A stretch of 64,000 bases of DNA from Aquimarina latercula DSM 2041 (GTDB lineage Bacteria; Bacteroidota; Bacteroidia; Flavobacteriales; Flavobacteriaceae). The translations under genes were made by a program, and so were the position numbers. Below the pieces are notes generated by a model. The model ran no database searches. It saw only the letters and a program-made list of their open reading frames with translations, and was not told the origin of the DNA. This document shows, in pieces, positions 9,167-16,900 of the stretch (the stretch's first letter is position 1; every line of letters starts with the position of its first letter). Location: NCBI RefSeq assembly GCF_000430645.1, contig NZ_KE387185.1, forward strand, positions 1,337,780-1,401,779, in the 5' to 3' direction.

Positions 9167-9212
9167 TGAAATATGATGAAATATTATTTCGTATATGTTC
9201 AATATATATTTG
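9167..9212 (+). promoter_or_regulatory. Promoter C with direct-repeat activator-like site
   Basis: TGAAATATGATGAAATA (9167-9183) is again 21 bp upstream of TATATTTG (9205-9212), followed by TTTCATCA. Confidence 0.6.
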
Positions 9213-9218
9213 TTTCAT

Positions 9219-9485
9219 CAAACATTAAGAATTAATCATATACTATAAAATAATGACTGGAAACACACAAAACTCAGATAAAAAAAGTTTAGCATTTTGG
9301 ATGGTTAGAATATTCTTATTGTTTGTTAGGTAAAGTCAAAATATTAAGAAGTATTACATCAAATTAACCACAAGGGAAATTAGTACTTGTGAAAGTGATT
9401 TGATGTTCATAAAGCCAAGCAGATAATCCAAGATAATCGTGCTATAGAATCAATGGGGTAGATTCTATAGCACTTGGCATTTTAT
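9219..9485 (+). ncRNA. Predicted structured RNA, unit C (long form)
   Basis: Hairpin 1 pairs ACATCAAAT (9356-9364) with ATTTGATGT (9398-9406) and includes an inner ACAAG/CTTGT stem. Hairpin 2 is a perfect 13-bp stem, GTGCTATAGAATC (9439-9451) with GATTCTATAGCAC (9461-9473), and has the same AATGGGGTA loop as unit B, followed by TTGGCATTTTATGTAG. The unit is longer than A and B because a short ORF (9253-9333) lies between the promoter and hairpin 1. Confidence 0.55.
9253..9333 (+). CDS. Possible 26-aa membrane-active small peptide in RNA unit C
   Basis: An ATG ORF of 26 codons with a polar start (MTGNTQNSDKK) and a hydrophobic, lysine/arginine-flanked end (SLAFWMVRIFLLFVR). The layout recalls small membrane peptides or type I toxins, which are often encoded with structured RNAs. 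Units A and B have no equivalent, and such a short ORF can arise by chance, so confidence is low. Confidence 0.25.
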   Translation: MTGNTQNSDKKSLAFWMVRIFLLFVR

Positions 9486-9515
9486 GTAGTTTCTAAATGA
9501 TATATCTGAACCCGA

Positions 9516-9561
9516 TGAAATATGATGAAATAGTTTTGAAGAGAGGTATTTTTTAGTTTTA
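9516..9561 (+). promoter_or_regulatory. Promoter D, same site in front of the 154-aa gene
   Basis: TGAAATATGATGAAATA (9516-9532) recurs, and exactly 21 bp later lies TAGTTTTA (9554-9561), one mismatch from TAnnTTTG. Downstream is the 154-aa gene at 9609 instead of an RNA unit. The shared spacing suggests one regulator drives the RNAs and this gene. A GAGGTA/TACCTC hairpin (9543-9565) overlaps the -7 element. Confidence 0.5.
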
Positions 9562-9608
9562 CCTCAATGATTTGATACTGTATAATTATTAACGTAAAAC
9601 TTGAAAGT

Positions 9609-10073
9609 ATGAAATATTCTGTTGTTAATACAAAGACACAAAAAGTGAAGTTTGGTAGTTGGCCATTTCAAAAGCGTTTAAAAACAAAGCTTCAGTTAGT
9701 AAATTTGGGGGATGATTATTACAGAGTGTATTACTCAAGTGAATTCAATAATATAAATACAGGAAAGATTGAAAAAATTAAAGTGCCTTGTAATGGGTAT
9801 GTTAAAACGCAAATTAACAATGAACCAGGTATAAAAGTCGAAATATATAATTGTAGTTCTGAAGGTAATTACATTGCTATACATGTAAAGATAAAAGCAG
9901 ATATGGGCTCTTTAGGAGTTAGAACAATATATGATCAAATTTTAGACTGCTATACGGTACAATCCAAAAATTGGAATGCGCTTGATATTACAGGTATATG
10001 GAAAAACCTTGGTAAAATTAAAAAGCAAATCAGCTATACATTCGTAGAACAATATGCCCAAATTTTTAGTTAA
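9609..10073 (+). CDS. Unknown 154-aa protein co-regulated with the RNA array
   Basis: I do not recognise a family. The protein has no signal peptide or membrane span, is lysine-rich, and alternates short polar and hydrophobic stretches (for example YYRVYYSSEF and YIAIHVKIKAD), suggesting mostly beta structure. Three cysteines occur singly (VPCNGY, YNCSSE, LDCYTV). It is preceded by the fourth copy of the direct-repeat promoter and faces the LytTR regulator gene tail to tail, 66 bp away. Its link to the RNA array is by promoter sequence only; whether it binds the RNAs is speculation. Confidence 0.6.
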   Translation: MKYSVVNTKTQKVKFGSWPFQKRLKTKLQLVNLGDDYYRVYYSSEFNNINTGKIEKIKVPCNGYVKTQINNEPGIKVEIYNCSSEGNYIAIHVKIKADMGSLGVRTIYDQILDCYTVQSKNWNALDITGIWKNLGKIKKQISYTFVEQYAQIFS

Positions 10074-10139
10074 AATATGGACTAAAGGATAGAATAGTAG
10101 TAAAACGTATTTCGCTATAAAACAGTTGCTTGTTCTACA

Positions 10140-10889
10140 TTATCTATGCATGCGATCTAAGATCTCCATTACTTCTACCTTTTTTCTAACAGAAACTGGA
10201 ACATTTTCTCCATTTTTAAGCATTAGATAACCGCCATCTGCCTTAATAAAAGCACTAATACATTGGAGGTTAATTAAATGGCTTTGGTGTACACGTAAAA
10301 ATTGATAGTTTTTAAGCATATCAGCAAAATATTTTAAAGTTTTCGTTACAAATACCTTTTGGCCATCTTGTAGGTAAAAAATAGTATTATTACTATCGGA
10401 TTCACATCTAACAATATCATCTAAGCTTACAATAATAATTTTGTCTAAAGTGTGTAAAGATATTTTATCAGGTTTTTGCTCTGGTGCAGATAATGTATCT
10501 TTAAGAATATTGAGTCTTTCTTTATTAGGCTGAATTTGTTCTTTAGCTTTGGATATTGCTTGTGCTAGTTCTTCATTAGAGTATGGTTTTAGAACATAAT
10601 CAATAGCTGCAAATTTAAAAGCTCTTATAGCATACTCATCACTCGCAGTTACAAAGATAATTTTAGATTTTAATTCTGGAAATATCTCTAATACGTCAAA
10701 ACCTGTACCATCTCCTAGCATAATATCCAGAAATAAAATATCAGGAACATTGGTTCTAAGGGATTTTGCAGCTTCTACTACGCTTCTTGCTGTATCTATA
10801 ATTTTTATTTCGGGATGATTTGTTTCCAGGTCACTTTTTAAAAGTTGAAGTGCATCTGGCATATCTTCTACAATAATCGCTGTAAGCAT
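10140..10889 (-). CDS. LytTR-family response regulator
   Basis: The 249-aa protein has an N-terminal receiver domain (acidic pair VEDM at 8-10, phospho-acceptor Asp55 in ILFLDIML, TAS, and Lys in YVLKP) and a C-terminal LytTR DNA-binding domain from about residue 140, with VRCESDSNNT and FLRVHQSHLIN typical of that fold. It starts 7 bp after the stop of the histidine kinase gene on the same strand, so the two form one operon and a cognate pair. LytTR regulators usually bind two direct repeats about one helical turn apart, the geometry of the TGAAATA repeats in the nearby RNA array, making this gene the first candidate for their activator. That link is inference. Confidence 0.93.
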   Translation of the reverse strand: MLTAIIVEDMPDALQLLKSDLETNHPEIKIIDTARSVVEAAKSLRTNVPDILFLDIMLGDGTGFDVLEIFPELKSKIIFVTASDEYAIRAFKFAAIDYVLKPYSNEELAQAISKAKEQIQPNKERLNILKDTLSAPEQKPDKISLHTLDKIIIVSLDDIVRCESDSNNTIFYLQDGQKVFVTKTLKYFADMLKNYQFLRVHQSHLINLQCISAFIKADGGYLMLKNGENVPVSVRKKVEVMEILDRMHR

Positions 10890-10896
10890 AGTGTCT

Positions 10897-13800
10897 TTAA
10901 TAATCGGTTAATAATGGTATTTTAAACGATATCTCAGTTCCTTCTACAGAAGAGTCTTCATTTAGAATTTCTTTTATCTGTAATGCATCTTTTCCAGAGA
11001 TAGACTCCAGCCTTTCTCTAGTTACTGTTAATGCCATGGATTGATGATCCGTTTTGGTTTTGGTTTTTTGGGACTGGAAAATACCCATTCCGTTATCTAA
11101 TATTTTACAATGTAAGAATTCTTCATTAGTATCAAAAAATACTTTTAGTTTTCCATCTCTATTTCCTTTTAGGATCCCATGTCGTATTGCGTTTTCAACA
11201 AATGGTTGTATGAGCATTGGAGGAATTAATACTTCTTCTGGATCAAATTCCGAATCGATAGAAATGGTATATTCAAAAGGCTTATTTGCCATTAGTTTTT
11301 CTACCTCAATATAATGTTTCAGGGTTTTCATTTCCTGATCTAATGTAATATTGTCTTTTCTGGAGTTATATAATGTTTCTCTTAATAAAGTGGCAAAAGT
11401 GTTAATAGTACTATTCATTTTGGATGGGTTACTCGTTCCCATCGCTTTAATCCCATTAAGTACATTAAAAATGAAATGCGGATTCATTTGTAATCTTAAT
11501 GCCTTTTGTTCTAAAGAAAGCAAGTGATTTTGCATTTGCAATTTTTCTCGTTCTTCTTTATTCTTAAGCTTTACTTTTCTAATATATAACAATGTAATTA
11601 TTGTAAGTACCAGAAGAATAATCCCTAGTGTAGCAAGTTGAAACCAGAGTTTTTTGTAAATAGGGCTATCTATGAATATTTTAAAAGTAATAGGCTCACT
11701 TTCTTCCCATCTATAGTTTCTGGATTGTGCAGAAAATGAATGAGCACCATATGCTAATCCAGCTAAATTTTGCTTTTTTTCTGATGACCATGGACTCCAA
11801 GCTGTGTTATTTAGTTTATAACGATATTCTATGTCATTTGGATGATCTAGATCAATAGTTTTATAGTTAAATGAAAGCTCGGTTTGTTCTGGGGTTAGCT
11901 GTAGAACGTTGTCATTTTTGGCCCATATATCGGGATTTATAGAATCCAATGTTTGGTATGCGATTTCTATATTTTCAAAATGGATTTCTGGTTTTACAGT
12001 GGTTTTGTCAGTTTCTCCTGGTTCATATTTAGTAAGTCCATATATGGCTCCGAACCACAGGTTTCCTTCAATATCTTTACTTATAGCATTGAGACAAGTT
12101 TCTATACCTAAAAAGCCATCATTACGCCCAAAATGAAAAACATCTGTAATTTGGTTTATTAGGTTGATTTCTATTCGATCTACACCCCTTTCAGTACCAA
12201 CCCATAAATTATCCTCATTATCAAATATCATTTGATAGATATTGTTTGAGTATAAATTCTTTTCTCCTTTTATTTTTTTAAAAGAGAGTTTCTCTTCCTT
12301 TAAACTGGCCCACCAAATGCCTTGTCCAGCTGTACCTAGATACAAGTTATTATTTTTAAAAAGAAAGCAATTGATCGCAACTTTCTGATTGAGTACATTA
12401 CTAAGATGTGTAACTTTATTCCTTTTAATAAATCCAATACTTCCATTTTCTGTAGCATACCATATTTTGCCTTTTTTGTCAGAGGCCATATGTTTAATTT
12501 CAAGGTCTTTTATGCCACGCTTTTTAGTGAATCGTCTAACAGATCTTACTTTGTGTTTCTTGTAATCATATATAAATCTGGTAATTCCAGAAGAATAAGT
12601 GGCTGCCCAAATAGTGTCTCCAGAAATATGTATAGATCGAACCCAATTAGAAGATAAACCTCTTCTTTTATTAATGATGTAGTTCTTGATAACCTCTTTG
12701 GTTATTGTATCCTTTCTCCGTTTTTTGGACTTCTTATTACGAGTTACGATGCTGTCTTTAAATTTAATTTCTTTAAATAAGATTCCTTTTCCTTCGGTAC
12801 CTGCCCAGATATTTCCTTTGCTATCATGCGTGATAGTTTTGATTTTTATTTCAGATAACCTTTTGTCTTGCTTGACTTGAACTATTCCCGTAGAATCAAT
12901 TTTTATTAATCCAGCTTCCGAGTTTGAGGCCCAGATTTCTTCGTTAAAACTATGAACAGCATATACGCGATTACCTTTTAGTCCAGTATCTTGATTATAG
13001 TGGGTAAAATTATTTTGAGAATATTTATAGAACCCTCCTCCAGATGTTGCAATCCAAATATTGGACTGACGATCCGAAATGGTTTTTCTAATAGTAGAAA
13101 CTGCTAAACCGTTTTTTCGATTTATTTTTTTCTTTAATCGATAATTATTGGCATCCAATACAGTAATTCCTTCATTATTCGTAGAGAACCATAATTCTGT
13201 ATCTAGAACTGAAATGTTATTGACATTTAATGGTTTTTGGATCCATTTATTACCATAACTTTTAGCATTTGTATTTAAAACTAAAATTCCTTGATTTATA
13301 GCTGCCGCAAATACTTTTGTTTTGTGATATAATGCCGAAGTAAAATTATATGCACTATGACGTACCATAATGCTAGCATCTTTATGAATTTTATTTAATT
13401 TCCAAAGACCTTTATTTGTAGCTATCCAGAATAACTTACCATCAAACACAATTCCATTTACAATGCTGGTATTTATTTTAGGATCTAATTGTATTTTTTT
13501 TAATCCATCACTGCGGTTATATATATAGATGCCGACATTAGTAGCTAGATAAGTTTTATTGTGGATCCTAAATATTTTGTTTACTTGTAATCCTTCGAAA
13601 TTATGAAATTTCTTTTTTGTTTTTATCGATAATCCTCTTCTAGTTCCTATGAATAAACTGTCATTAGAAAAGAGTAAGGAGTGTATGTAGTTGGATAAGA
13701 GGCCATCATCTTCGTTCCAGGTTTCAAATTCTTCTCCATTAAATCTACTTATTCCACCTCCACGTGTACCTAGCCACAAATAACCAATATCATCTTGTAT

Positions 13801-13941
13801 AATATCATATACTTGAGATTGAGGAAGCCCGTCTTCTAATGTATATGCCCTAAGGCCATTATTTTGAGCAGATAATAAATGAATAGCACTTATCCATATA
13901 ATTGAAAAGGATAGTAGATATGAAAAGCATTTGGGGCTCAT
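10897..13941 (-). CDS. Two-component propeller sensor histidine kinase (LytS type)
   Basis: The 1014-aa sensor begins with a signal peptide ending near SAQ, followed by about 600 residues of repeated two-component-propeller strands (many IWAGTEGKG- or LWVGTERGV-like units). A Y_Y_Y domain follows at about 690-765 (YRYKLNNTAWSPWS), one membrane helix near 775-797, then the cytoplasmic LytS-type kinase with NPHFIFN as the phospho-acceptor His segment and an ATPase domain with DNGMGI. The propeller should sense a periplasmic ligand. No SusC/SusD or glycan genes are near, so this is not an obvious polysaccharide-utilisation sensor. It is the first gene of an operon with the LytTR regulator. Confidence 0.93.
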   Translation of the reverse strand: MSPKCFSYLLSFSIIWISAIHLLSAQNNGLRAYTLEDGLPQSQVYDIIQDDIGYLWLGTRGGGISRFNGEEFETWNEDDGLLSNYIHSLLFSNDSLFIGTRRGLSIKTKKKFHNFEGLQVNKIFRIHNKTYLATNVGIYIYNRSDGLKKIQLDPKINTSIVNGIVFDGKLFWIATNKGLWKLNKIHKDASIMVRHSAYNFTSALYHKTKVFAAAINQGILVLNTNAKSYGNKWIQKPLNVNNISVLDTELWFSTNNEGITVLDANNYRLKKKINRKNGLAVSTIRKTISDRQSNIWIATSGGGFYKYSQNNFTHYNQDTGLKGNRVYAVHSFNEEIWASNSEAGLIKIDSTGIVQVKQDKRLSEIKIKTITHDSKGNIWAGTEGKGILFKEIKFKDSIVTRNKKSKKRRKDTITKEVIKNYIINKRRGLSSNWVRSIHISGDTIWAATYSSGITRFIYDYKKHKVRSVRRFTKKRGIKDLEIKHMASDKKGKIWYATENGSIGFIKRNKVTHLSNVLNQKVAINCFLFKNNNLYLGTAGQGIWWASLKEEKLSFKKIKGEKNLYSNNIYQMIFDNEDNLWVGTERGVDRIEINLINQITDVFHFGRNDGFLGIETCLNAISKDIEGNLWFGAIYGLTKYEPGETDKTTVKPEIHFENIEIAYQTLDSINPDIWAKNDNVLQLTPEQTELSFNYKTIDLDHPNDIEYRYKLNNTAWSPWSSEKKQNLAGLAYGAHSFSAQSRNYRWEESEPITFKIFIDSPIYKKLWFQLATLGIILLVLTIITLLYIRKVKLKNKEEREKLQMQNHLLSLEQKALRLQMNPHFIFNVLNGIKAMGTSNPSKMNSTINTFATLLRETLYNSRKDNITLDQEMKTLKHYIEVEKLMANKPFEYTISIDSEFDPEEVLIPPMLIQPFVENAIRHGILKGNRDGKLKVFFDTNEEFLHCKILDNGMGIFQSQKTKTKTDHQSMALTVTRERLESISGKDALQIKEILNEDSSVEGTEISFKIPLLTDY

Positions 13942-13961
13942 AAAAAACTATGGTTTGATAA

Positions 13962-13969
13962 CAAATATA
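13962..13969 (-). promoter_or_regulatory. -7 promoter element for the sensor kinase operon
   Basis: CAAATATA on the plus strand reads TATATTTG on the minus strand, 20 bp before the kinase ATG. No clear -33 TTG was found at the right distance. Confidence 0.4.
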
Positions 13970-14038
13970 ATCAAACTGATTCTCTTGTTATGTGTACTCC
14001 CATTAAATAATTTGATGAAAATGATGTTGAGTAAAACC

Positions 14039-14105
14039 GTATACAAGCAGGCAGTTTTTTTGGGAAAAAACAAATTGGAAATAATTGGACGCGCCTGCCG
14101 TATAC
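14039..14105. repeat. Imperfect inverted repeat with GTATAC ends
   Basis: GTATAC-aa-GCAGG (14039-14051) pairs with CCTGC-c-GTATAC (14094-14105), with a T-rich/A-rich inner hairpin. It lies in the 282-bp gap after the 188-aa minus-strand gene and before the kinase gene. It may be that gene's terminator or the remnant of a small mobile element; the terminal GTATAC and GC-rich arms are unlike the surrounding sequence. Confidence 0.4.
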
Positions 14106-14223
14106 AATAGTTTTATTTTTTTAGAAAATATTAAAACTTACTAGGATTGTGAAAAAAAATAAAGCGATACAGTACAATAGAATAATTGAATAATAAATAG
14201 TGTTATTTTCTACACCAAATATT

Positions 14224-14790
14224 CTAGTAACTGGTGATTGCTGTATTCTTTGGAGTATTAACTTTGTTGTCATTCCAGGTAAAGCTTTGTTTTAGGTTTA
14301 CGTATTTAATTTCTGCTGTTTCTTTATATAAAGTTTCGGTTTCAAGAATGTTTCCTTCTATACCATATTGTTGATTAGGAAAAGTATATTGAGAATCTGT
14401 ATCTGAATTCTCACAATAAACATTTGTTAATTGTGGTAAGGATACAAGTTCATTTTTGTCTGTTATCATAAAGTAATGTGATTCTACCTGAGCACAACAA
14501 GCTAAGTATTCCACTTCCATCTTAATCACCTCAGAGATCCCTTCCAGACCAGGGTTCTCTAAGGTGGTGATAAAGATGTCCTCAAAAAGCTCAATATCAT
14601 TGAGTGTGAAAGTAAATACGTTTTCCGAAATTCCCCCCAAACGAATCAGATTAACAATGCAAGTCGGTTGTTCTGAACCATTCTCTTTAATTTCGGTAAC
14701 TGCTGTGTACTTTCCCGTCTTCTGAAAACTTTGTGCTTTCATAAACTGAAATCCTAATATTAGGATGAAAAAAACAATGATCTTTTTCAT
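14224..14790 (-). CDS. Secreted protein of unknown function (188 aa)
   Basis: A clear signal peptide (MKKIIVFFILILGFQFMKAQS) begins the protein, so it is exported to the periplasm or cell surface. No domain is recognised. The mature part has an ACCAQ cysteine pair and alternating strand-like segments. There is no T9SS tail and no lipobox. A TAAATTTG -7 element on the minus strand (14823-14830) lies 32 bp upstream of the start, so it probably has its own promoter. Neighbours give no functional hint. Confidence 0.7.
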   Translation of the reverse strand: MKKIIVFFILILGFQFMKAQSFQKTGKYTAVTEIKENGSEQPTCIVNLIRLGGISENVFTFTLNDIELFEDIFITTLENPGLEGISEVIKMEVEYLACCAQVESHYFMITDKNELVSLPQLTNVYCENSDTDSQYTFPNQQYGIEGNILETETLYKETAEIKYVNLKQSFTWNDNKVNTPKNTAITSY

Positions 14791-14953
14791 AACAGTATTA
14801 TTTTGAGGTTGATTATTTTGTACAAATTTATATGCTATAAACGGTTAAAATAAGTTGGTTTTAGAATTCGTTAGGATCAATTTAGAATTCGTACATCTCA
14901 TTACGGTTTTAACATAATTGAGGTGTCTGGGTTGGAGTATGAATCATTTTTTG

Positions 14954-14983
14954 TTGCTATTAAAGTGTTACTATTTACTTTTG
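14954..14983 (+). promoter_or_regulatory. Promoter of the TrmH-type gene, near-leaderless
   Basis: TTG (14954-14956), 19 bp, then TACTTTTG (14976-14983) fits the Bacteroidota TTG/TAnnTTTG promoter well. The -7 element ends only 4 bp before the ATG at 14988, so the mRNA should have almost no leader. Confidence 0.5.
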
Positions 14984-14987
14984 TAAT

Positions 14988-15458
14988 ATGATAGATAATT
15001 TTGAAAATGAATTTTTTGGTATCGGTATTCAGAATGGAAAAACTCCTGAGAATTTAGGAGTCCTCTGGAGAACTGCTCAGAATATGGGAGCGAATTATAT
15101 ATTTACAATTGGTAACAGATATGCAAAACAAGCAAGTGATACACATAATGCGGTAAAATCTATGCCATATTTTCATTATGATACTTTTCAAGATTTTTAT
15201 AAACATCTTCCAAAAGGAGCAATGCTAGTAGGTGTTGAATTAACGAATGATGCGGTGCCATTAGAAACTTTTAATCACCCTAAAAGATGTGTCTACTTGT
15301 TAGGAGCTGAGGATCATGGATTATCTAAAACTGCTGTAGAAAAGTCACATTTCTTAATTAAGTTTAAGTCAGAATTAAGTGTTAATGTTGCTGTGGCAGG
15401 AAGTATCGTAATGTATGATAGGGGAATTAATAAACCTAGATTTATAAGAGCTACATAA
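14988..15458 (+). CDS. SpoU/TrmH-family RNA methyltransferase
   Basis: The 156-aa protein is a single SPOUT domain. It shows the three family motifs: NLGVLWRTA (motif 1, with the conserved Arg), CVYLLGAEDHGLS (motif 2) and LSVNVAVAGSIVMYDR (motif 3), which form the trefoil knot that binds S-adenosylmethionine. It should methylate a ribose 2'-OH of tRNA or rRNA as a dimer. It lacks the N-terminal substrate-binding domain of RlmB, so the RNA target cannot be told from sequence alone; compact members of this size exist. It is a single gene with its own near-leaderless promoter. Confidence 0.88.
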   Translation: MIDNFENEFFGIGIQNGKTPENLGVLWRTAQNMGANYIFTIGNRYAKQASDTHNAVKSMPYFHYDTFQDFYKHLPKGAMLVGVELTNDAVPLETFNHPKRCVYLLGAEDHGLSKTAVEKSHFLIKFKSELSVNVAVAGSIVMYDRGINKPRFIRAT

Positions 15459-15550
15459 TAGTTTTGAGTAAAGTGGTTATTTTACTATAATAATTTACTA
15501 TTCATTTGTAATTAGAAATATATAGTACCTTTAGCATACTTACAAGGCCT

Positions 15551-16900
15551 ATGTTTAAAAAAATAGAAGAGAGTGTTGCAGTATTTAGTTCATGGATATG
15601 GGATTGGCCATTACTTATTCTATTAGTTGGAGGAGGCTTATTTTTTCTTATCTATTCTCGTTTTGCGCCATTTTTATATTTCCGACACGCAATAAACATC
15701 TTAAGAGGTAAATATGATAATGAAAATGATCCAGGTCAATTGACTCATTTTCAGGCATTATCATCAGCGATTGCGGCAACAGTCGGCATGGGGAATATTA
15801 GTGGAGTCGCTATAGCATTAGTAATGGGCGGTCCAGGAGCAATTTTCTGGATGTGGATTAGTGCATTAATTGGTATGGCTACTAAATTCTATACGTGCAC
15901 TCTTGCTGTTATGTATAGATCAGAGAGTAAAGAGGGTAAGACGCTTAGTGGCCCAATGTATGTTATTACAGCTGGATTGGGACGTCATTGGAGACCATTA
16001 GCCATTTTCTTTGCATTAGCTGGTTTAGTAGGGACATTACCTGCTTTTACTGTAAATCAACTTACTCAAACTTTAGTTGATGTTTTGGATTGGAACGAAG
16101 AAGCTAAATTATATATAGGGATCGTTTTGGCTATAATGGCATCATTTGTTATTCTTGGAGGGATTAAGAGGATTGGGTTAGTAGCTAGTAAGTTAGTCCC
16201 TTTTATGGTGGTTTTGTATTTTATTACAGTCTTTACCATATTGATTTTACGTATGGATTATGTACCCGAGATGTTTGTTTTAATTTTTTCGGATGCTTTC
16301 TCTGGGGAGGCTGCTGCAGGGGGAGTTTTGGGGTATTTGATTAAAACGGGAGTGAAAAGAGCTGCTTTTTCTAATGAAGCAGGAATTGGTACTGCACCTA
16401 TGATGCACGGGACAGCTAAAACTGATGAGCCTGTTAGAGAAGGACTTGTAGCTATGATTGGTCCTGCTATCGATACACTTCTTATATGTACACTAACTGC
16501 ATTAGCAATTTTATCTACTGGGGTATGGAGACATTCTGACGGTAATGGTATTTCACTTACTTTAGAGGCTTTTAATTCTGTTTTACCTTATGGGATGGGA
16601 GATGGTATAGTGATTGTTATGGTTCTTATTTTTGCCTTATCAACATTGTTTTCATTTTCTTATTATGGAGTAACATGTTTAGGTTTTTTAACTAAACCCA
16701 AATATGGTAAATATTATAATTATATTTATATAGGATCTATTATTGTTTCAGCTGTAGTGAAGATCGATTTTGCTATTAATTTAATAGATAGTGCTTTTGC
16801 ATTAATGGCTATACCTACAGTAATTTCTGGATTACTATTAGCGCCTAAAGTTAACGCTCAAGCTAAGGTTTACTTTCAGAAAATTACTTCCTTACGATAA
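15551..16900 (+). CDS. Sodium:alanine/glycine symporter (AGCS family)
   Basis: A 449-aa inner-membrane transporter with about ten hydrophobic helices. Family signatures are visible: AATVGMGNISGVAIAL near the start, SGPMYVITAGLG, and the AGIGTAPMMHGTAKTDEPVREG segment characteristic of alanine or glycine:cation symporters. Size is normal for the family. It should import alanine or glycine with sodium, in line with a marine lifestyle. Its 3' end overlaps the oppositely oriented OmpA-family gene by 17 bp. Confidence 0.92.
   Translation: MFKKIEESVAVFSSWIWDWPLLILLVGGGLFFLIYSRFAPFLYFRHAINILRGKYDNENDPGQLTHFQALSSAIAATVGMGNISGVAIALVMGGPGAIFWMWISALIGMATKFYTCTLAVMYRSESKEGKTLSGPMYVITAGLGRHWRPLAIFFALAGLVGTLPAFTVNQLTQTLVDVLDWNEEAKLYIGIVLAIMASFVILGGIKRIGLVASKLVPFMVVLYFITVFTILILRMDYVPEMFVLIFSDAFSGEAAAGGVLGYLIKTGVKRAAFSNEAGIGTAPMMHGTAKTDEPVREGLVAMIGPAIDTLLICTLTALAILSTGVWRHSDGNGISLTLEAFNSVLPYGMGDGIVIVMVLIFALSTLFSFSYYGVTCLGFLTKPKYGKYYNYIYIGSIIVSAVVKIDFAINLIDSAFALMAIPTVISGLLLAPKVNAQAKVYFQKITSLR

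Larger units (their letters stand above)
8595..9608 (+). repeat. Gene-poor kilobase with four-copy promoter repeat and tandem RNA units
   Basis: No ORF of normal size is present. The 17-bp sequence TGAAATATGATGAAATA begins at 8698, 8933, 9167 and 9516, giving periods of 235, 234 and 349 bp. After the first three copies comes a TATATTTG promoter element, the conserved string CATCA, a first hairpin built on CATC/GATG, a second hairpin and TTTTGGCAT or a close variant. The third unit is about 115 bp longer because it contains a 26-codon ORF. The fourth copy leads into the 154-aa gene at 9609. Repeats this far apart, with diverged but structurally conserved interiors, look like duplicated transcription units rather than CRISPR or simple repeats. 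Confidence 0.75.

Noticed and set aside
8836-9427. Short ORFs of 7-9 codons after hairpin 1 in each RNA unit (MLRKARIR, MYLKGYNFW, MFIKPSR)
   Set aside because: They all begin at the ATG inside the conserved GATG stem arm, so their recurrence is explained by the stem; the peptides share nothing.
8698-9532. CRISPR-like array from the four 17-bp repeats
   Set aside because: Spacing of 234-349 bp is far too long for CRISPR spacers, the repeats are short, the sequence between them is partly conserved, and no cas genes are near.
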